From assembly GCA_003987775.1 (NCBI GenBank), contig RXJD01000032.1, positions 1 to 63,509 on the forward strand: a stretch of 63,509 bases of DNA, given 5' to 3'. This DNA is from Mycobacterium sp. GTDB taxonomy: Bacteria; Actinomycetota; Actinomycetes; Mycobacteriales; Mycobacteriaceae. The translations under genes were made by a program, and so were the position numbers. Positions 25,777-34,155 of this stretch are shown here, piece after piece (position 1 is the stretch's first letter; each line of letters opens with the position of its first letter). Below the pieces are notes generated by a model, which saw only the letters and a program-made list of their open reading frames with translations, had not been told where the DNA came from and did no database searches.

Positions 25777-27138
25777 ATGGCGCACGCCGCCTACGAGGCA
25801 ACGCGCGCAGCCCATCTCGGGGCGGTGCAGGCCGCGCTGAAAGACCATGTCGCGCGCCTGGACTGGTCGCGCCCCCAGATCGAGCAGTACCAGCAGCGCC
25901 GACTCCGGGCACTGCTGTCGCACGCCAAGGAGTGGTCGCCGTTTCATGCGCAGCGATTAGCGGGGCTTGACCCGTCGCGCGCCACCGTCGCGGATCTGGC
26001 GTCGGTGCCCATGATGACCAAGTCTGAGGCTCAACAGAATTGGGATGCGATCTGTACCGCGCCCGGATTACGGAGGGCCGGCGCCGAAGGGTTCCTTGCC
26101 GGGCAGCAAGGGTTCTCGTATCACGACGACTACCAGATCTTCAGCTCCGGCGGATCGAGCGGGGTGCGCGGGATCTACGTCTGGGGCTGGGACTTCTATA
26201 CCTCGGCGGCCTGTCTGGCATGGCGAGTGCAGGCCCGCGAAGAACAACGCACGCAGCTGGTTTCGTCGCGGTTGGCGGTCGTGACAGCGGGAGTTCCCCC
26301 GCATGCCAGCACCCCGTTGTTCGATGTACCGACCGCCCCGGGCATGCAGACCGTCGTGATCCCCGCGGGCGCCCCGTTCGCCGAGGTGCTGGCGGCGGTG
26401 GCCGCCGCGGGACCGACGCACCTGGTGGGCTACCCGACGGTCATCGGTCGCCTGGCCCGCGCCACCATCGCCGGGGATCTGGACATCGCGCCGGTGCGGG
26501 TGAGCACCAACTCAGAGCCGCTGCTCGACGAGGACCGCGAGGCGATCACCAGAGCCTGGCACGCGGTCGTGATCCATAACCTCTGGGGATCAACCGAAAT
26601 CGGGGTACAGGCGGTCGGCTGCGGACGCGGTGCGGGGTTGCATGTCTGCGAGGACGAGGTGATTCTCGAGCGCGTGGACGCAGACGGTGTGCCGGTGGGC
26701 CCCGAGGAACCCGCGGTGCGCACGCTCGCCACCGGACTCGCCAACCGCACGTTCCCGTTCATCCGCTACGACCTCGGCGATCAGGTGGCACCGCTGCTCG
26801 GCGACTGCTCCTGTGGCAGCGCCTTCACCCGCGTCGCCGATATCGGCGGCCGCCGCGACGACGACTTCCGGTACGGCGAACTCACGGTGCCGCCGATCGT
26901 CTTTCGTCATGTCCTGGGAACGGACGCCCACATCTCGGAGTATCAGGTCGTCCAAACGGCCACCGGCGCCGACATCGTGGTCGTCGGGGCACCCGACACT
27001 GAAAAGCTCACTGCTGCAGTGGTTACGGCGCTGCGCCGCTACGGACTGGAGCAACCCGCCGTGCGGATCCGAGTGGCCGACAGCCTGGAACGTCACCGGG
27101 GCAGCGGGAAATTGCGCCGATTCATCCCGCTGGGGTGA
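25777..27138 (+). CDS. PaaK-like AMP-forming CoA ligase / adenylating enzyme
   Basis: A 453-aa member of the phenylacetate-CoA ligase/coenzyme F390 synthetase group. The P-loop-like FSSGGSSGVRG appears near residue 125. VSTNSEPL, NLWGSTEIG, and the hinge RYDLGDQV near residue 330 follow; the C-terminal lysine is in RHRGSGKLRRFIPLG. The four ligand cysteines of some PaaK relatives are only partly seen (DCSCGSAF). It activates an acid as acyl-AMP; which acid is unknown. It pairs with the epoxide hydrolase-like gene 12 bp upstream. Its 3' end overlaps the convergent amidohydrolase gene by 17 bp. Confidence 0.85.
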   Translation: MAHAAYEATRAAHLGAVQAALKDHVARLDWSRPQIEQYQQRRLRALLSHAKEWSPFHAQRLAGLDPSRATVADLASVPMMTKSEAQQNWDAICTAPGLRRAGAEGFLAGQQGFSYHDDYQIFSSGGSSGVRGIYVWGWDFYTSAACLAWRVQAREEQRTQLVSSRLAVVTAGVPPHASTPLFDVPTAPGMQTVVIPAGAPFAEVLAAVAAAGPTHLVGYPTVIGRLARATIAGDLDIAPVRVSTNSEPLLDEDREAITRAWHAVVIHNLWGSTEIGVQAVGCGRGAGLHVCEDEVILERVDADGVPVGPEEPAVRTLATGLANRTFPFIRYDLGDQVAPLLGDCSCGSAFTRVADIGGRRDDDFRYGELTVPPIVFRHVLGTDAHISEYQVVQTATGADIVVVGAPDTEKLTAAVVTALRRYGLEQPAVRIRVADSLERHRGSGKLRRFIPLG

Positions 27139-28279
27139 TCGGCCCGCGAGGATCGCCACTGGCCAGGCGGTAGATGCGTGCGGCGTTGTGGTGGGCGATC
27201 AGGTCGACTACCCGGATCGCGTCCTTCTCGCTCCAGTCGCCGGCTTCGACGAAGCCGTGCAGTACACGGTCGATTGCGTTGCGCCACAGGACGGCTCCGA
27301 GGTAATGCAGTTCGGCCGGCCCATAACCGTCGGACGAGTACAGGATCTTGCGGAACGGCGCGAGTTCCAGCAGGCGGGCGACGAATGCCGGCGCCCGCGC
27401 GCCGAGATGGTTCACGGCCAGTCCGCCGTCGAGGTAGACATTGTTGAAGGCCTGAGCCAGGTAACCGGCTTCGCGCTCGTAGGGATAGCAGTGCAGCAAG
27501 ACAATCGGGGTGTCCCCGGAGTTGCGCAGAAATTCAAGCAGATGCAGCGGATTGGTCTGGTGCAGATCGCAGTCGCGGTCGCCGAAGCCCACATGGAACT
27601 GCAGCGGTTTGCCCAGCCGCAGCGCCTGGTACAACCCGAATCGCAGTAACACCCGATCGTGCAGTCGGACGCCACCTTCGTCGCGCCAGCGCTGCGCGGC
27701 GGCCCCGACCTCGGTCGCGGACGGCTCGCTCAGGTCTCCTTCGAACCCGCCGCGGTAGGCCAGGATCGACTTGGTGCCCACGGCGCCGGCGGCGCGGCGG
27801 TTCAGGACCTCTTCGAACGCCGCCGCGTAGTCGCCGCCTGCCTGCACCGCTTCCTCGGCCACCTGCTCCAGCCGCACCACTTCGTACGCACGGCGACCGG
27901 ACAGCGCCGCGAATTCCGCGAGATCGGTTACCCCTGCGGCGAATCCGGTGTCGACCAGCCAGTTGCTCACTCCGGCGGCGGGCAGGAACCGCTGGGCCAG
28001 TTCGGACTCGCTGAACTGGCTCCGACGATCCCAATAGTCCTGGGGATCGGCGTGTCTGGGTAACCCGAGGACGGCCGCGCAGTGGTTGCGCACCGCGAAA
28101 CCGAGCTGGGTATCGAAGCCGGAGTCGAAGTCGGCGAGTGGTTGCGTGTTGGCCTCGTTGAGCGCGTTCTCGAATCGTCGCCGGTCCCCGGTGGTCGACC
28201 AGCAGCCGTGCACGTGCTGGTCGATTAGCGCCACCTCGCGAACATGGTGGGACAGCGCGGAATCCGACCGAGTGGTCAT
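27122..28279 (-). CDS. amidohydrolase (Rv1879-like, FluG N-domain type)
   Basis: A 385-aa amidohydrolase. The metal-binding motif DQHVHGC lies near residue 20, with LQFHVGFGD, IVLLHCYPY and ILYSSDGYGPAELH further along. This matches the amidohydrolase-2 type found as the N-terminal half of fungal and bacterial FluG proteins, whose C-terminal half is a glutamine-synthetase domain. Here the GS-like partner glnA3 is the separate gene upstream, and the two overlap by 4 bp (ATGA). From memory it corresponds to Rv1879. The substrate is probably an amide or gamma-glutamyl compound (inference). Confidence 0.9.
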   Translation of the reverse strand: MTTRSDSALSHHVREVALIDQHVHGCWSTTGDRRRFENALNEANTQPLADFDSGFDTQLGFAVRNHCAAVLGLPRHADPQDYWDRRSQFSESELAQRFLPAAGVSNWLVDTGFAAGVTDLAEFAALSGRRAYEVVRLEQVAEEAVQAGGDYAAAFEEVLNRRAAGAVGTKSILAYRGGFEGDLSEPSATEVGAAAQRWRDEGGVRLHDRVLLRFGLYQALRLGKPLQFHVGFGDRDCDLHQTNPLHLLEFLRNSGDTPIVLLHCYPYEREAGYLAQAFNNVYLDGGLAVNHLGARAPAFVARLLELAPFRKILYSSDGYGPAELHYLGAVLWRNAIDRVLHGFVEAGDWSEKDAIRVVDLIAHHNAARIYRLASGDPRGPITPAG

Positions 28280-29628
28280 ACGCTCCAGGCCATCCGGAAC
28301 TTGTCGGCGAGCGCTGCGGGTTCCAGGTCGGCGTAGCGGTCGTGCTCCATCCGCCGCACCGCGGTCACCACGTCGACTACCGGGTCGCCCAGCAATTTCC
28401 GCATCAGTGCCGAATCATCAAGCGCCGCAATCGCCTGCATCTGGTCGTCGGGCAGCAGCCTGGTTCCGGCGGCTACCCGGTCCGCTTCCGACAGGTGTGC
28501 CGGGTCCACCGTCGTCTCCGGCGGTAACGGCTCTGCACCGGTGATGCCGTCGAGCGCCAGCGCGAGAATCGCCGCCGACGCCAGATACGGGTTTGCCGAA
28601 GGATCGATGATCTTCACTTCGACGTTGGCGCCGTACGGATTTCCCGGTCCGCCCTCGATGAAGCGGACGGCGGCTTCCCGGTTCTCGATCCCCCAGCACA
28701 CATAGGCGCCGGCCCAGTTGCCCGGTCGCATTCGCAGGCCGGACACAATCGAGCCGGACAGGATTCCCTGCGCCTGCGGCAGGCCGCGCAACACGCCGGC
28801 CACGGCGGCCTGTCCCGCCTCCGTCATGCCGCCGGGGCCGGAGCCACCGGAGAACAGCGGCCCCTGCGGCATCGTCAGCGAAAAGTGTTGATGTGCACCG
28901 GATCCCACACTGCCGGCGAACGGCACCGGCGACAGGCTGATCCGCATCCCGTGGCGGCGGGCGGCCCGGCCGATGATGATCCGCATCAGCACCAACTGGT
29001 CGGCCGCGGCCACCGGCGGTTGCGGCGCCAGCGAGAGCTCGAACTGATTGGGCCCGTACTCCGGATGGAACTGCTCGATGACCACCCCGGCCGACGTTGC
29101 GCTGGCGATGACGTCGCGGACGAATGCCTCGTGTTCGAGTACTCCGGCCAGGCCGTACTGTGCCCACATGGTGGCGGGCAGCCTTCCGCCTTCGGAATCC
29201 ACCACCAGGAACTCGATTTCGTGTCCGACCGCGGCCTCGATGCCGGCGTCGGCGAGGGCGGACTCGATCCTGCCGAGGGTGCCCCGGCTGCAGGCCGGAA
29301 CCGGGGTGCCGTCCTGTTCGAAGAATCCGGCCGGCGCCCATGCCAACCCGTCGCCGATGATGCGCAACGCGGACAGGTCGATGCGCAGGCGTTGGTCTCC
29401 GACCACACTGACGTCGTCGGTGAACGCGATGCCGGTCTGGTCGATCGCGAAGGCATGCCACGTCGGACTGGCACCCAGGCCCGGGTCGGCGAATGCGTTG
29501 GTACGGCGAAGCGGCACCGTTTTGGCCAGGGTGAGCCCCGCAGGGTTCACCACGGTGCCGATGACGGTGTCGACGCCCTCGGCCTCGAGTTGGGCGATCG
29601 CCGCAGTAGCGAGCGGAGTGGCGGTCAT
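28276..29628 (-). CDS. glnA3: glutamine synthetase-like protein GlnA3
   Basis: A 450-aa GS-family enzyme, the same length I recall for Rv1878. ATG 29628 (MTATPLATAAIAQLEAEGVDTVIGTVVNPAGL) gives that length; ATG 29637 is also possible. Active-site text is visible: GHEIEFLVVD (metal Glu), EQFHPEYGPNQFELSLAP, SGAHQHFSLT (ATP/metal), the RMRPGNWAGAY loop and VEVKIIDPSANPYLASAAIL. GlnA3 is not the main glutamine synthetase; related actinobacterial enzymes make gamma-glutamylated polyamines or amines. It overlaps the amidohydrolase downstream and follows an AhpD-like gene by 35 bp. Confidence 0.93.
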   Translation of the reverse strand: MTATPLATAAIAQLEAEGVDTVIGTVVNPAGLTLAKTVPLRRTNAFADPGLGASPTWHAFAIDQTGIAFTDDVSVVGDQRLRIDLSALRIIGDGLAWAPAGFFEQDGTPVPACSRGTLGRIESALADAGIEAAVGHEIEFLVVDSEGGRLPATMWAQYGLAGVLEHEAFVRDVIASATSAGVVIEQFHPEYGPNQFELSLAPQPPVAAADQLVLMRIIIGRAARRHGMRISLSPVPFAGSVGSGAHQHFSLTMPQGPLFSGGSGPGGMTEAGQAAVAGVLRGLPQAQGILSGSIVSGLRMRPGNWAGAYVCWGIENREAAVRFIEGGPGNPYGANVEVKIIDPSANPYLASAAILALALDGITGAEPLPPETTVDPAHLSEADRVAAGTRLLPDDQMQAIAALDDSALMRKLLGDPVVDVVTAVRRMEHDRYADLEPAALADKFRMAWSV

Positions 29629-29663
29629 GGCAGCCATTCTGCGGTTTCGGTGGACTCCCGCTG

Positions 29664-30158
29664 TCAGGCCCGGCTCGGCAGGGTCAACTTGCACGCCTGG
29701 CCGATGTCCAGGGTGCGCAGCACCCGACCCATGCCGACCCACAGGGCGCAGGAGATGGCCAGGTCGGCGAGCAGCTCATCGGAGAAATGTTCGGCGGCCC
29801 GGTTCCAGAAGTCCTCGTCGTCGCGCAGCGCGGTGTGGTCGGTGGAGAAGCGGTGGGCGAACTCCGCCGCCAGCCGCTCCTGGTCGCTGTAACCCGGCCA
29901 GGTTCGCCACTCGGTCGCGTGATGGTAGAGGTCCTCGTCGACGCCGGCCGCCGGGCCGTCGGCATCGCGGGTGTTGGCACACACGATGCATTCGTTGTTG
30001 TTGGCGATCACGGCCCGTGCAATCTCACGGGTGCGCAGCGGCAGCCGGTTGCTGGTGTAGACCGCTCGGCTGAAATTGGCCATCGCGCCGCCGAGTTCAG
30101 GGGATTTCAGGACCCAGCCGGCGACATCGTCGTCCGCGAAACTTCCGATTCGGCTCAT
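29664..30158 (-). CDS. carboxymuconolactone decarboxylase/AhpD-like protein
   Basis: A 164-aa all-helical protein starting MSRIGSFADDDVAGWVLKSPELGGAMANFSRAVYTSNRLPLRTREIARAVIANNNECIVCANTRDAD. The redox pair ECIVC gives the CxxC of the AhpD/CMD fold. The His three residues after the pair in true AhpD is replaced (CANTRD), so it may be a reductase-like relative rather than an alkylhydroperoxidase. It is upstream of glnA3 on the same strand, 35 bp away. The upstream ATG at 30242 would add residues unlike the family. Confidence 0.82.
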   Translation of the reverse strand: MSRIGSFADDDVAGWVLKSPELGGAMANFSRAVYTSNRLPLRTREIARAVIANNNECIVCANTRDADGPAAGVDEDLYHHATEWRTWPGYSDQERLAAEFAHRFSTDHTALRDDEDFWNRAAEHFSDELLADLAISCALWVGMGRVLRTLDIGQACKLTLPSRA

Positions 30159-30233
30159 GGCGAGATGGTACGCCCGGCCGATCTGCCCTTGTACTGAACA
30201 CCTACGACACGCTACCTTGGTGCAAATGAAAAC

Positions 30234-30248
30234 CATGTTCAAAACATG
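30234..30248. promoter_or_regulatory. short inverted repeat before the PPE gene
   Basis: CATGTT-CAA-AACATG, a perfect 6-bp inverted repeat with a 3-bp spacer, ends 33 bp before the PPE start within AT-richer DNA. It may be an operator. No known regulator is assigned. Confidence 0.35.
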
Positions 30249-30281
30249 CTGTTCTCATAGAATGCCTGGTGGGATGACGTC

Positions 30282-32024
30282 ATGACGGGGTTTGGCGGGT
30301 GGATGGCTGCGCCTCCCGAGGTGCATTCGGCGCTGCTGAGCAGCGGCCCCGGGCCGGGTGCCCTGCTGGCCGCGGCATCCGCGTGGTCGGCCCTGAGCGC
30401 TGAATACGCCAGCGCGGCAGACGAACTCGTCGCGGTGCTGGCCGGCGTGCAGGGTGCAGCCTGGGCGGGCCCGAGCGCAGAGCAGTACACGACTGCCCAC
30501 GTGCCGTACCTGGCCTGGCTGATGCGGTCCAGCCAGATCAGCGCGGATAACGCGGCGCGCGAAGAGGGTGTCGCCGCGGCCTACCTGTCGGCGCTGGCCA
30601 CCATGCCCACGCTGGCCGAACTGGCCGCCAATCACGCCGTGCACGGTGCACTGGTGGCGACGAACTTCTTCGGCATCAACACGATTCCGATTGCGCTGAA
30701 TGAGGCCGACTACGCCCGCATGTGGACTCAGGCAGCGACCACGATGAGCGGCTATGAGGCCGCGTCCGACTCGGCGCTGGCCGCGACACCTGCCGCTGAG
30801 CCGGCGCCGCAGATCACCAGATCCGACGCTGAAGCGAATCCCGCTTCGAGTACCAGCCCATGGCAGGACTTCCTGCAGCAGATCGAGCAGTTTCTGCAGA
30901 ATCCGCTGCAGGCCTATCAGGACTTCATGAGCAATCCGCAGCTCAATCCGTTCACGCAATTCGAGAACCTGGTGAACAACCCGCAGCTCGATGCGATCCT
31001 GCAGCAGTTCGGCATTGGAAACGACACCATTGCCCACGACCCGTTGGTCGACAATGCGCTGGACGACTTCGTCGCCAACATCTTGCGAAACTTCGGCTAC
31101 GACTGGAGTCCCGCCGACGGCACCCTCAACGGACTCGAGTACGACTACTACACCGATCCGACCGTCGCGGCGTTCTGGGTGGCTCGGACGCTGGAGTTGG
31201 GTGAGGACTTCCAGCAGTTCTTCGTCTACCTGCAGACCAACCCGGTGCTTGCCGTCCAGTATCTGGTCAGTCTCGAGTTGTTCGACTTCCCCACCCATCT
31301 CGCCGAGGTCTTCACTCTGACGAGTCAACCCCTCGCCTTGGCCGCGGCGTTCCCACTGGCTGCCGCCCCGCTGGCCTCGGTAGGCGGTCTCGCCGGACTG
31401 GCGGGGTTGGCCGCCCTGCCGCAACCCGTGATGGCTCCGGCGGTGGTCCCGATCGGGCCGCCGCCTCCCCTGCCGGTGGTTGGGCTGTCGTCGGTCACCG
31501 CGCCGGCGGCGGCTCCCGCTTCGGCACCCGCGCCGACACCCAATACCACCGCGGGCCCGCCACCGCCGTCCCCTTCGCCTCCGGCGCCGGCCGGCGCAGG
31601 CGGGGCCGGCTTCACACCTCCCTACGCCGCCGCCCCGCCCGGGATCGGATTCGGTTCCGGGCTCGGCGCAAAGGCCAGTTCGGGTGCGAAACGGCAGGCC
31701 TCAGAGCCTGACAGCGCTGCCCAAGCGGCCGCCGCGGCGGCCCGCGAGCAGGCGCGGGCGCGGCGCCGGCGCGCCGCCAAAGGTCGAGGGTTCGGTGATG
31801 AGTTCCTGGATATGAACGTCGACGTCGACCCGCAGTGGGACGCGCCGCCGTCGACGCAGGCCTCCGAGCGGGGGGCGCAGACCATGGGTTTCGCGGGTAC
31901 CTTGGCCGACGGCCGCGTCGACAGTGCCGCCGGATTGGCCACGCTGGCGGCGGACGAGTACGGTGACGGGCCGACGATGCCGCTGTTGCCGGGCAGCTGG
32001 CGCCCCCTCAGCGACTCGCAATAG
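30282..32024 (+). CDS. PPE family protein, PPW subgroup with basic patch (PPE2-like)
   Basis: A 580-aa protein. The N-terminal PPE domain (about 170 residues) has WMAAPPEVHSALL, a WxG-like AAWAGPSAEQY and the ESX-recognised helical tip. The middle is hydrophobic and Gly/Pro-rich (about 350-450). Near residue 490 a strongly basic run REQARARRRRAAKGRG occurs. The PPW signature follows: MGFAGTLADG (GFxGT) and PLLPGSW (PxxPxxW). M. tuberculosis PPE2, of similar size and layout, was reported to have a nuclear-targeting basic motif and to bind DNA in host cells; whether this one does is untested. Its 3' end overlaps the convergent MFS gene by 17 bp. Confidence 0.92.
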   Translation: MTGFGGWMAAPPEVHSALLSSGPGPGALLAAASAWSALSAEYASAADELVAVLAGVQGAAWAGPSAEQYTTAHVPYLAWLMRSSQISADNAAREEGVAAAYLSALATMPTLAELAANHAVHGALVATNFFGINTIPIALNEADYARMWTQAATTMSGYEAASDSALAATPAAEPAPQITRSDAEANPASSTSPWQDFLQQIEQFLQNPLQAYQDFMSNPQLNPFTQFENLVNNPQLDAILQQFGIGNDTIAHDPLVDNALDDFVANILRNFGYDWSPADGTLNGLEYDYYTDPTVAAFWVARTLELGEDFQQFFVYLQTNPVLAVQYLVSLELFDFPTHLAEVFTLTSQPLALAAAFPLAAAPLASVGGLAGLAGLAALPQPVMAPAVVPIGPPPPLPVVGLSSVTAPAAAPASAPAPTPNTTAGPPPPSPSPPAPAGAGGAGFTPPYAAAPPGIGFGSGLGAKASSGAKRQASEPDSAAQAAAAAAREQARARRRRAAKGRGFGDEFLDMNVDVDPQWDAPPSTQASERGAQTMGFAGTLADGRVDSAAGLATLAADEYGDGPTMPLLPGSWRPLSDSQ

Positions 32025-34059
32025 CCTCCGTTGCCGAATCATCGTTCCAATCTCGTTGTGCGATAACCCGATACGCGACCCGGCCGAGTGCGGCCTCGAC
32101 TTGTGCGCGGTCAGGGCGGACGGCGAAACCGGGCGATCGGGACAGCTTGTCGATGATCCAGGCCAACAGCAGTGAATACACATACTGCACCTGCTCGACG
32201 CCCGCGGGCGTGAGCCACAGCCGGTCGCCGTCACGCATCACATAGCCGTTGGCGACCAGCCGGTTGAACGTGGGTTCGAGGACCTCGAACGGGATCTGCA
32301 GGTTCTCGCCGATATCGGTGAGGCGCGCGGAGCCGAAGAACTGCGTGTAGCGGTTGACTCGCAGCAGCGCCCACAGCGCCGCGACGTCGAGCCGGCAATC
32401 CGGCCGCATCGCGATGCTGCGCAGCCGCACCCCGGGTTCCCCGCGCAGCATGCGCGCAATCGCGTTCTCCAACAGGCGTTCCGGGGTATCGATGGTCGGC
32501 ATGCCGAAGCCGTCACCGAGGTCGACGGCGCTGTTGTGGATATCGCGCAGCGGCACTTCGCGCAGGAACAGAGCCAGGACGAACCCGGCCGCCGCGACCG
32601 GGGCGGCCCACAGGAAAACCTGGGACAACGACTCGGAGTAGGCGTGCACGATCGGCGCGGCCACGGCCGCCGGTTGCCGGTGCAGCGCGGCCGGCGAACT
32701 CACCGCGTCCCGCGATGCCCCGGTCTCCGCCAGCGCCGCGGTCAGTCGCGAGCTGAGGAAGTTGACGAACAGCGAACCGAAGATGGCCGCCCCGAACGAA
32801 CTGCCGATGGTGCGGAAGAAGCTCACCCCCGAGGTGGCCACACCCAGGTCTTCGAAGTTGGACGTGTTCTGCACGATGAGCACCAGGACCTGCATCGACA
32901 GACCGATACCGGCTCCCAGAATGAGCAGGTACACCGACTGCAGCAGCGCCGAGGTCGACCCGTCCATGGTGGACATCAACAGAAAAGCGAGCGTCATCAG
33001 CGCGGTGCCGACGACGGGGAAAATCTTGTAACGCCCGGTGCGGCCGACCACGCTGCCGCTACCGGTCGAGGTGATCAGCATGCCGACCACCATCGGCAGT
33101 GTCCGCAGACCCGAGGTGGTGGCCGACACACCGTTGACGTACTGCATGAAAGTCGGCAGGAACGTCATCGCGCCCAGCATCGCGAATCCGACAACGAACG
33201 AGAGCACACAGCAGACGGTGAACACCGGACTGCCGAACAACCGGATCGGCAGAATCGGTGCGGCCGCGCGGTTTTCCACCCAGACGAACACGCCCAGGGC
33301 AACCGCGGCACCGACGAAAAGCCCGATGATCGTCGGCGAACCCCAGGGATGCACGGTGCCACCCCAACTGGTGGCCAGGGTCAGGCCGGCCGCACCCAGG
33401 CCGATGAAGACGATCCCGGCGTAATCCACGACGGGTTTGGTCTCCGCCTTCAGGGCCGGAATCGCCGCGGCCGCCACGCAAATCACCACCAGCGAGACCG
33501 GCAGATTGATCCAGAAAGCCCAGCGCCAGGTCAGATAGTCGGTGAAATAGCCGCCCAGCAACGGGCCTACGACCGTGGTGACGCCGAAGACCGCACCCAG
33601 GATTCCCTGGTAGCGACCTCGTTCGCGCAGTGGCACCACCTCGCCGATCAATGCGCTCGCGGTGACGGTGATGGCGCCGCCGCCGATGCCCTGCAGCGCT
33701 CGCGCGCCGACCAGCATGGTCATGGAGTGCGCCAGCCCGCACAGCACCGATCCCAGCACGAAAAACAACACCGCAACCTCGAAAACCCTTTTGCGGCCGA
33801 AGATGTCGCCGAGTTTGCCGACCAGGGCTGTGACGATCGTCGAGGCCAGCAGGTAACTGGTGACCACCCAGGACTGGCGACCGGCGTCGCCCAGGTCAGC
33901 GACGATGGTCGGCAGTGCGGTGGCGACGATGGTCTGGTCGAGCGCCGCGAGCAGCATGCCGAGCGCGATCGCAGCGAAGATGAAGTTACGTCGCTGAGGA
34001 GTGATCAGCGCGCTGCCGGATCCCGTGTCGGCTGGTGCGGCAACTGTCGTGGTGCTCAT
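32008..34059 (-). CDS. 14-TM MFS drug exporter (DHA2) with C-terminal winged-helix domain
   Basis: A 683-aa protein starting MSTTTVAAPADTG at ATG 34059 (GACGGGA upstream). The 14-helix drug:proton antiporter core has LDQTIVATALPTIVADL (motif D1), GKLGDIFGRKR (motif A), RALQGIGGGAI (motif B) and LGAVFGVTTVVGPLLGG (motif C). After the last helix (about residue 520) a cytosolic extension of about 160 residues contains ALWALLRVNRYTQFFGSARLTDIGENL, FNRLVANGYVMRDGDRLWLTPAGVEQV, which reads as a MarR-like winged helix. It is a paralogue of the next gene. Substrates unknown. Confidence 0.93.
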   Translation of the reverse strand: MSTTTVAAPADTGSGSALITPQRRNFIFAAIALGMLLAALDQTIVATALPTIVADLGDAGRQSWVVTSYLLASTIVTALVGKLGDIFGRKRVFEVAVLFFVLGSVLCGLAHSMTMLVGARALQGIGGGAITVTASALIGEVVPLRERGRYQGILGAVFGVTTVVGPLLGGYFTDYLTWRWAFWINLPVSLVVICVAAAAIPALKAETKPVVDYAGIVFIGLGAAGLTLATSWGGTVHPWGSPTIIGLFVGAAVALGVFVWVENRAAAPILPIRLFGSPVFTVCCVLSFVVGFAMLGAMTFLPTFMQYVNGVSATTSGLRTLPMVVGMLITSTGSGSVVGRTGRYKIFPVVGTALMTLAFLLMSTMDGSTSALLQSVYLLILGAGIGLSMQVLVLIVQNTSNFEDLGVATSGVSFFRTIGSSFGAAIFGSLFVNFLSSRLTAALAETGASRDAVSSPAALHRQPAAVAAPIVHAYSESLSQVFLWAAPVAAAGFVLALFLREVPLRDIHNSAVDLGDGFGMPTIDTPERLLENAIARMLRGEPGVRLRSIAMRPDCRLDVAALWALLRVNRYTQFFGSARLTDIGENLQIPFEVLEPTFNRLVANGYVMRDGDRLWLTPAGVEQVQYVYSLLLAWIIDKLSRSPGFAVRPDRAQVEAALGRVAYRVIAQRDWNDDSATEAIASR

Positions 34060-34155
34060 TCCCGTCTTTCGGTCGGCGCGCAGGCTGAAGCGCACCCTCC
34101 CCACGCGACGGCGGACAGGGCGGCCAGCAGTGTGGATGCCCCAGATCGGCTCCGT

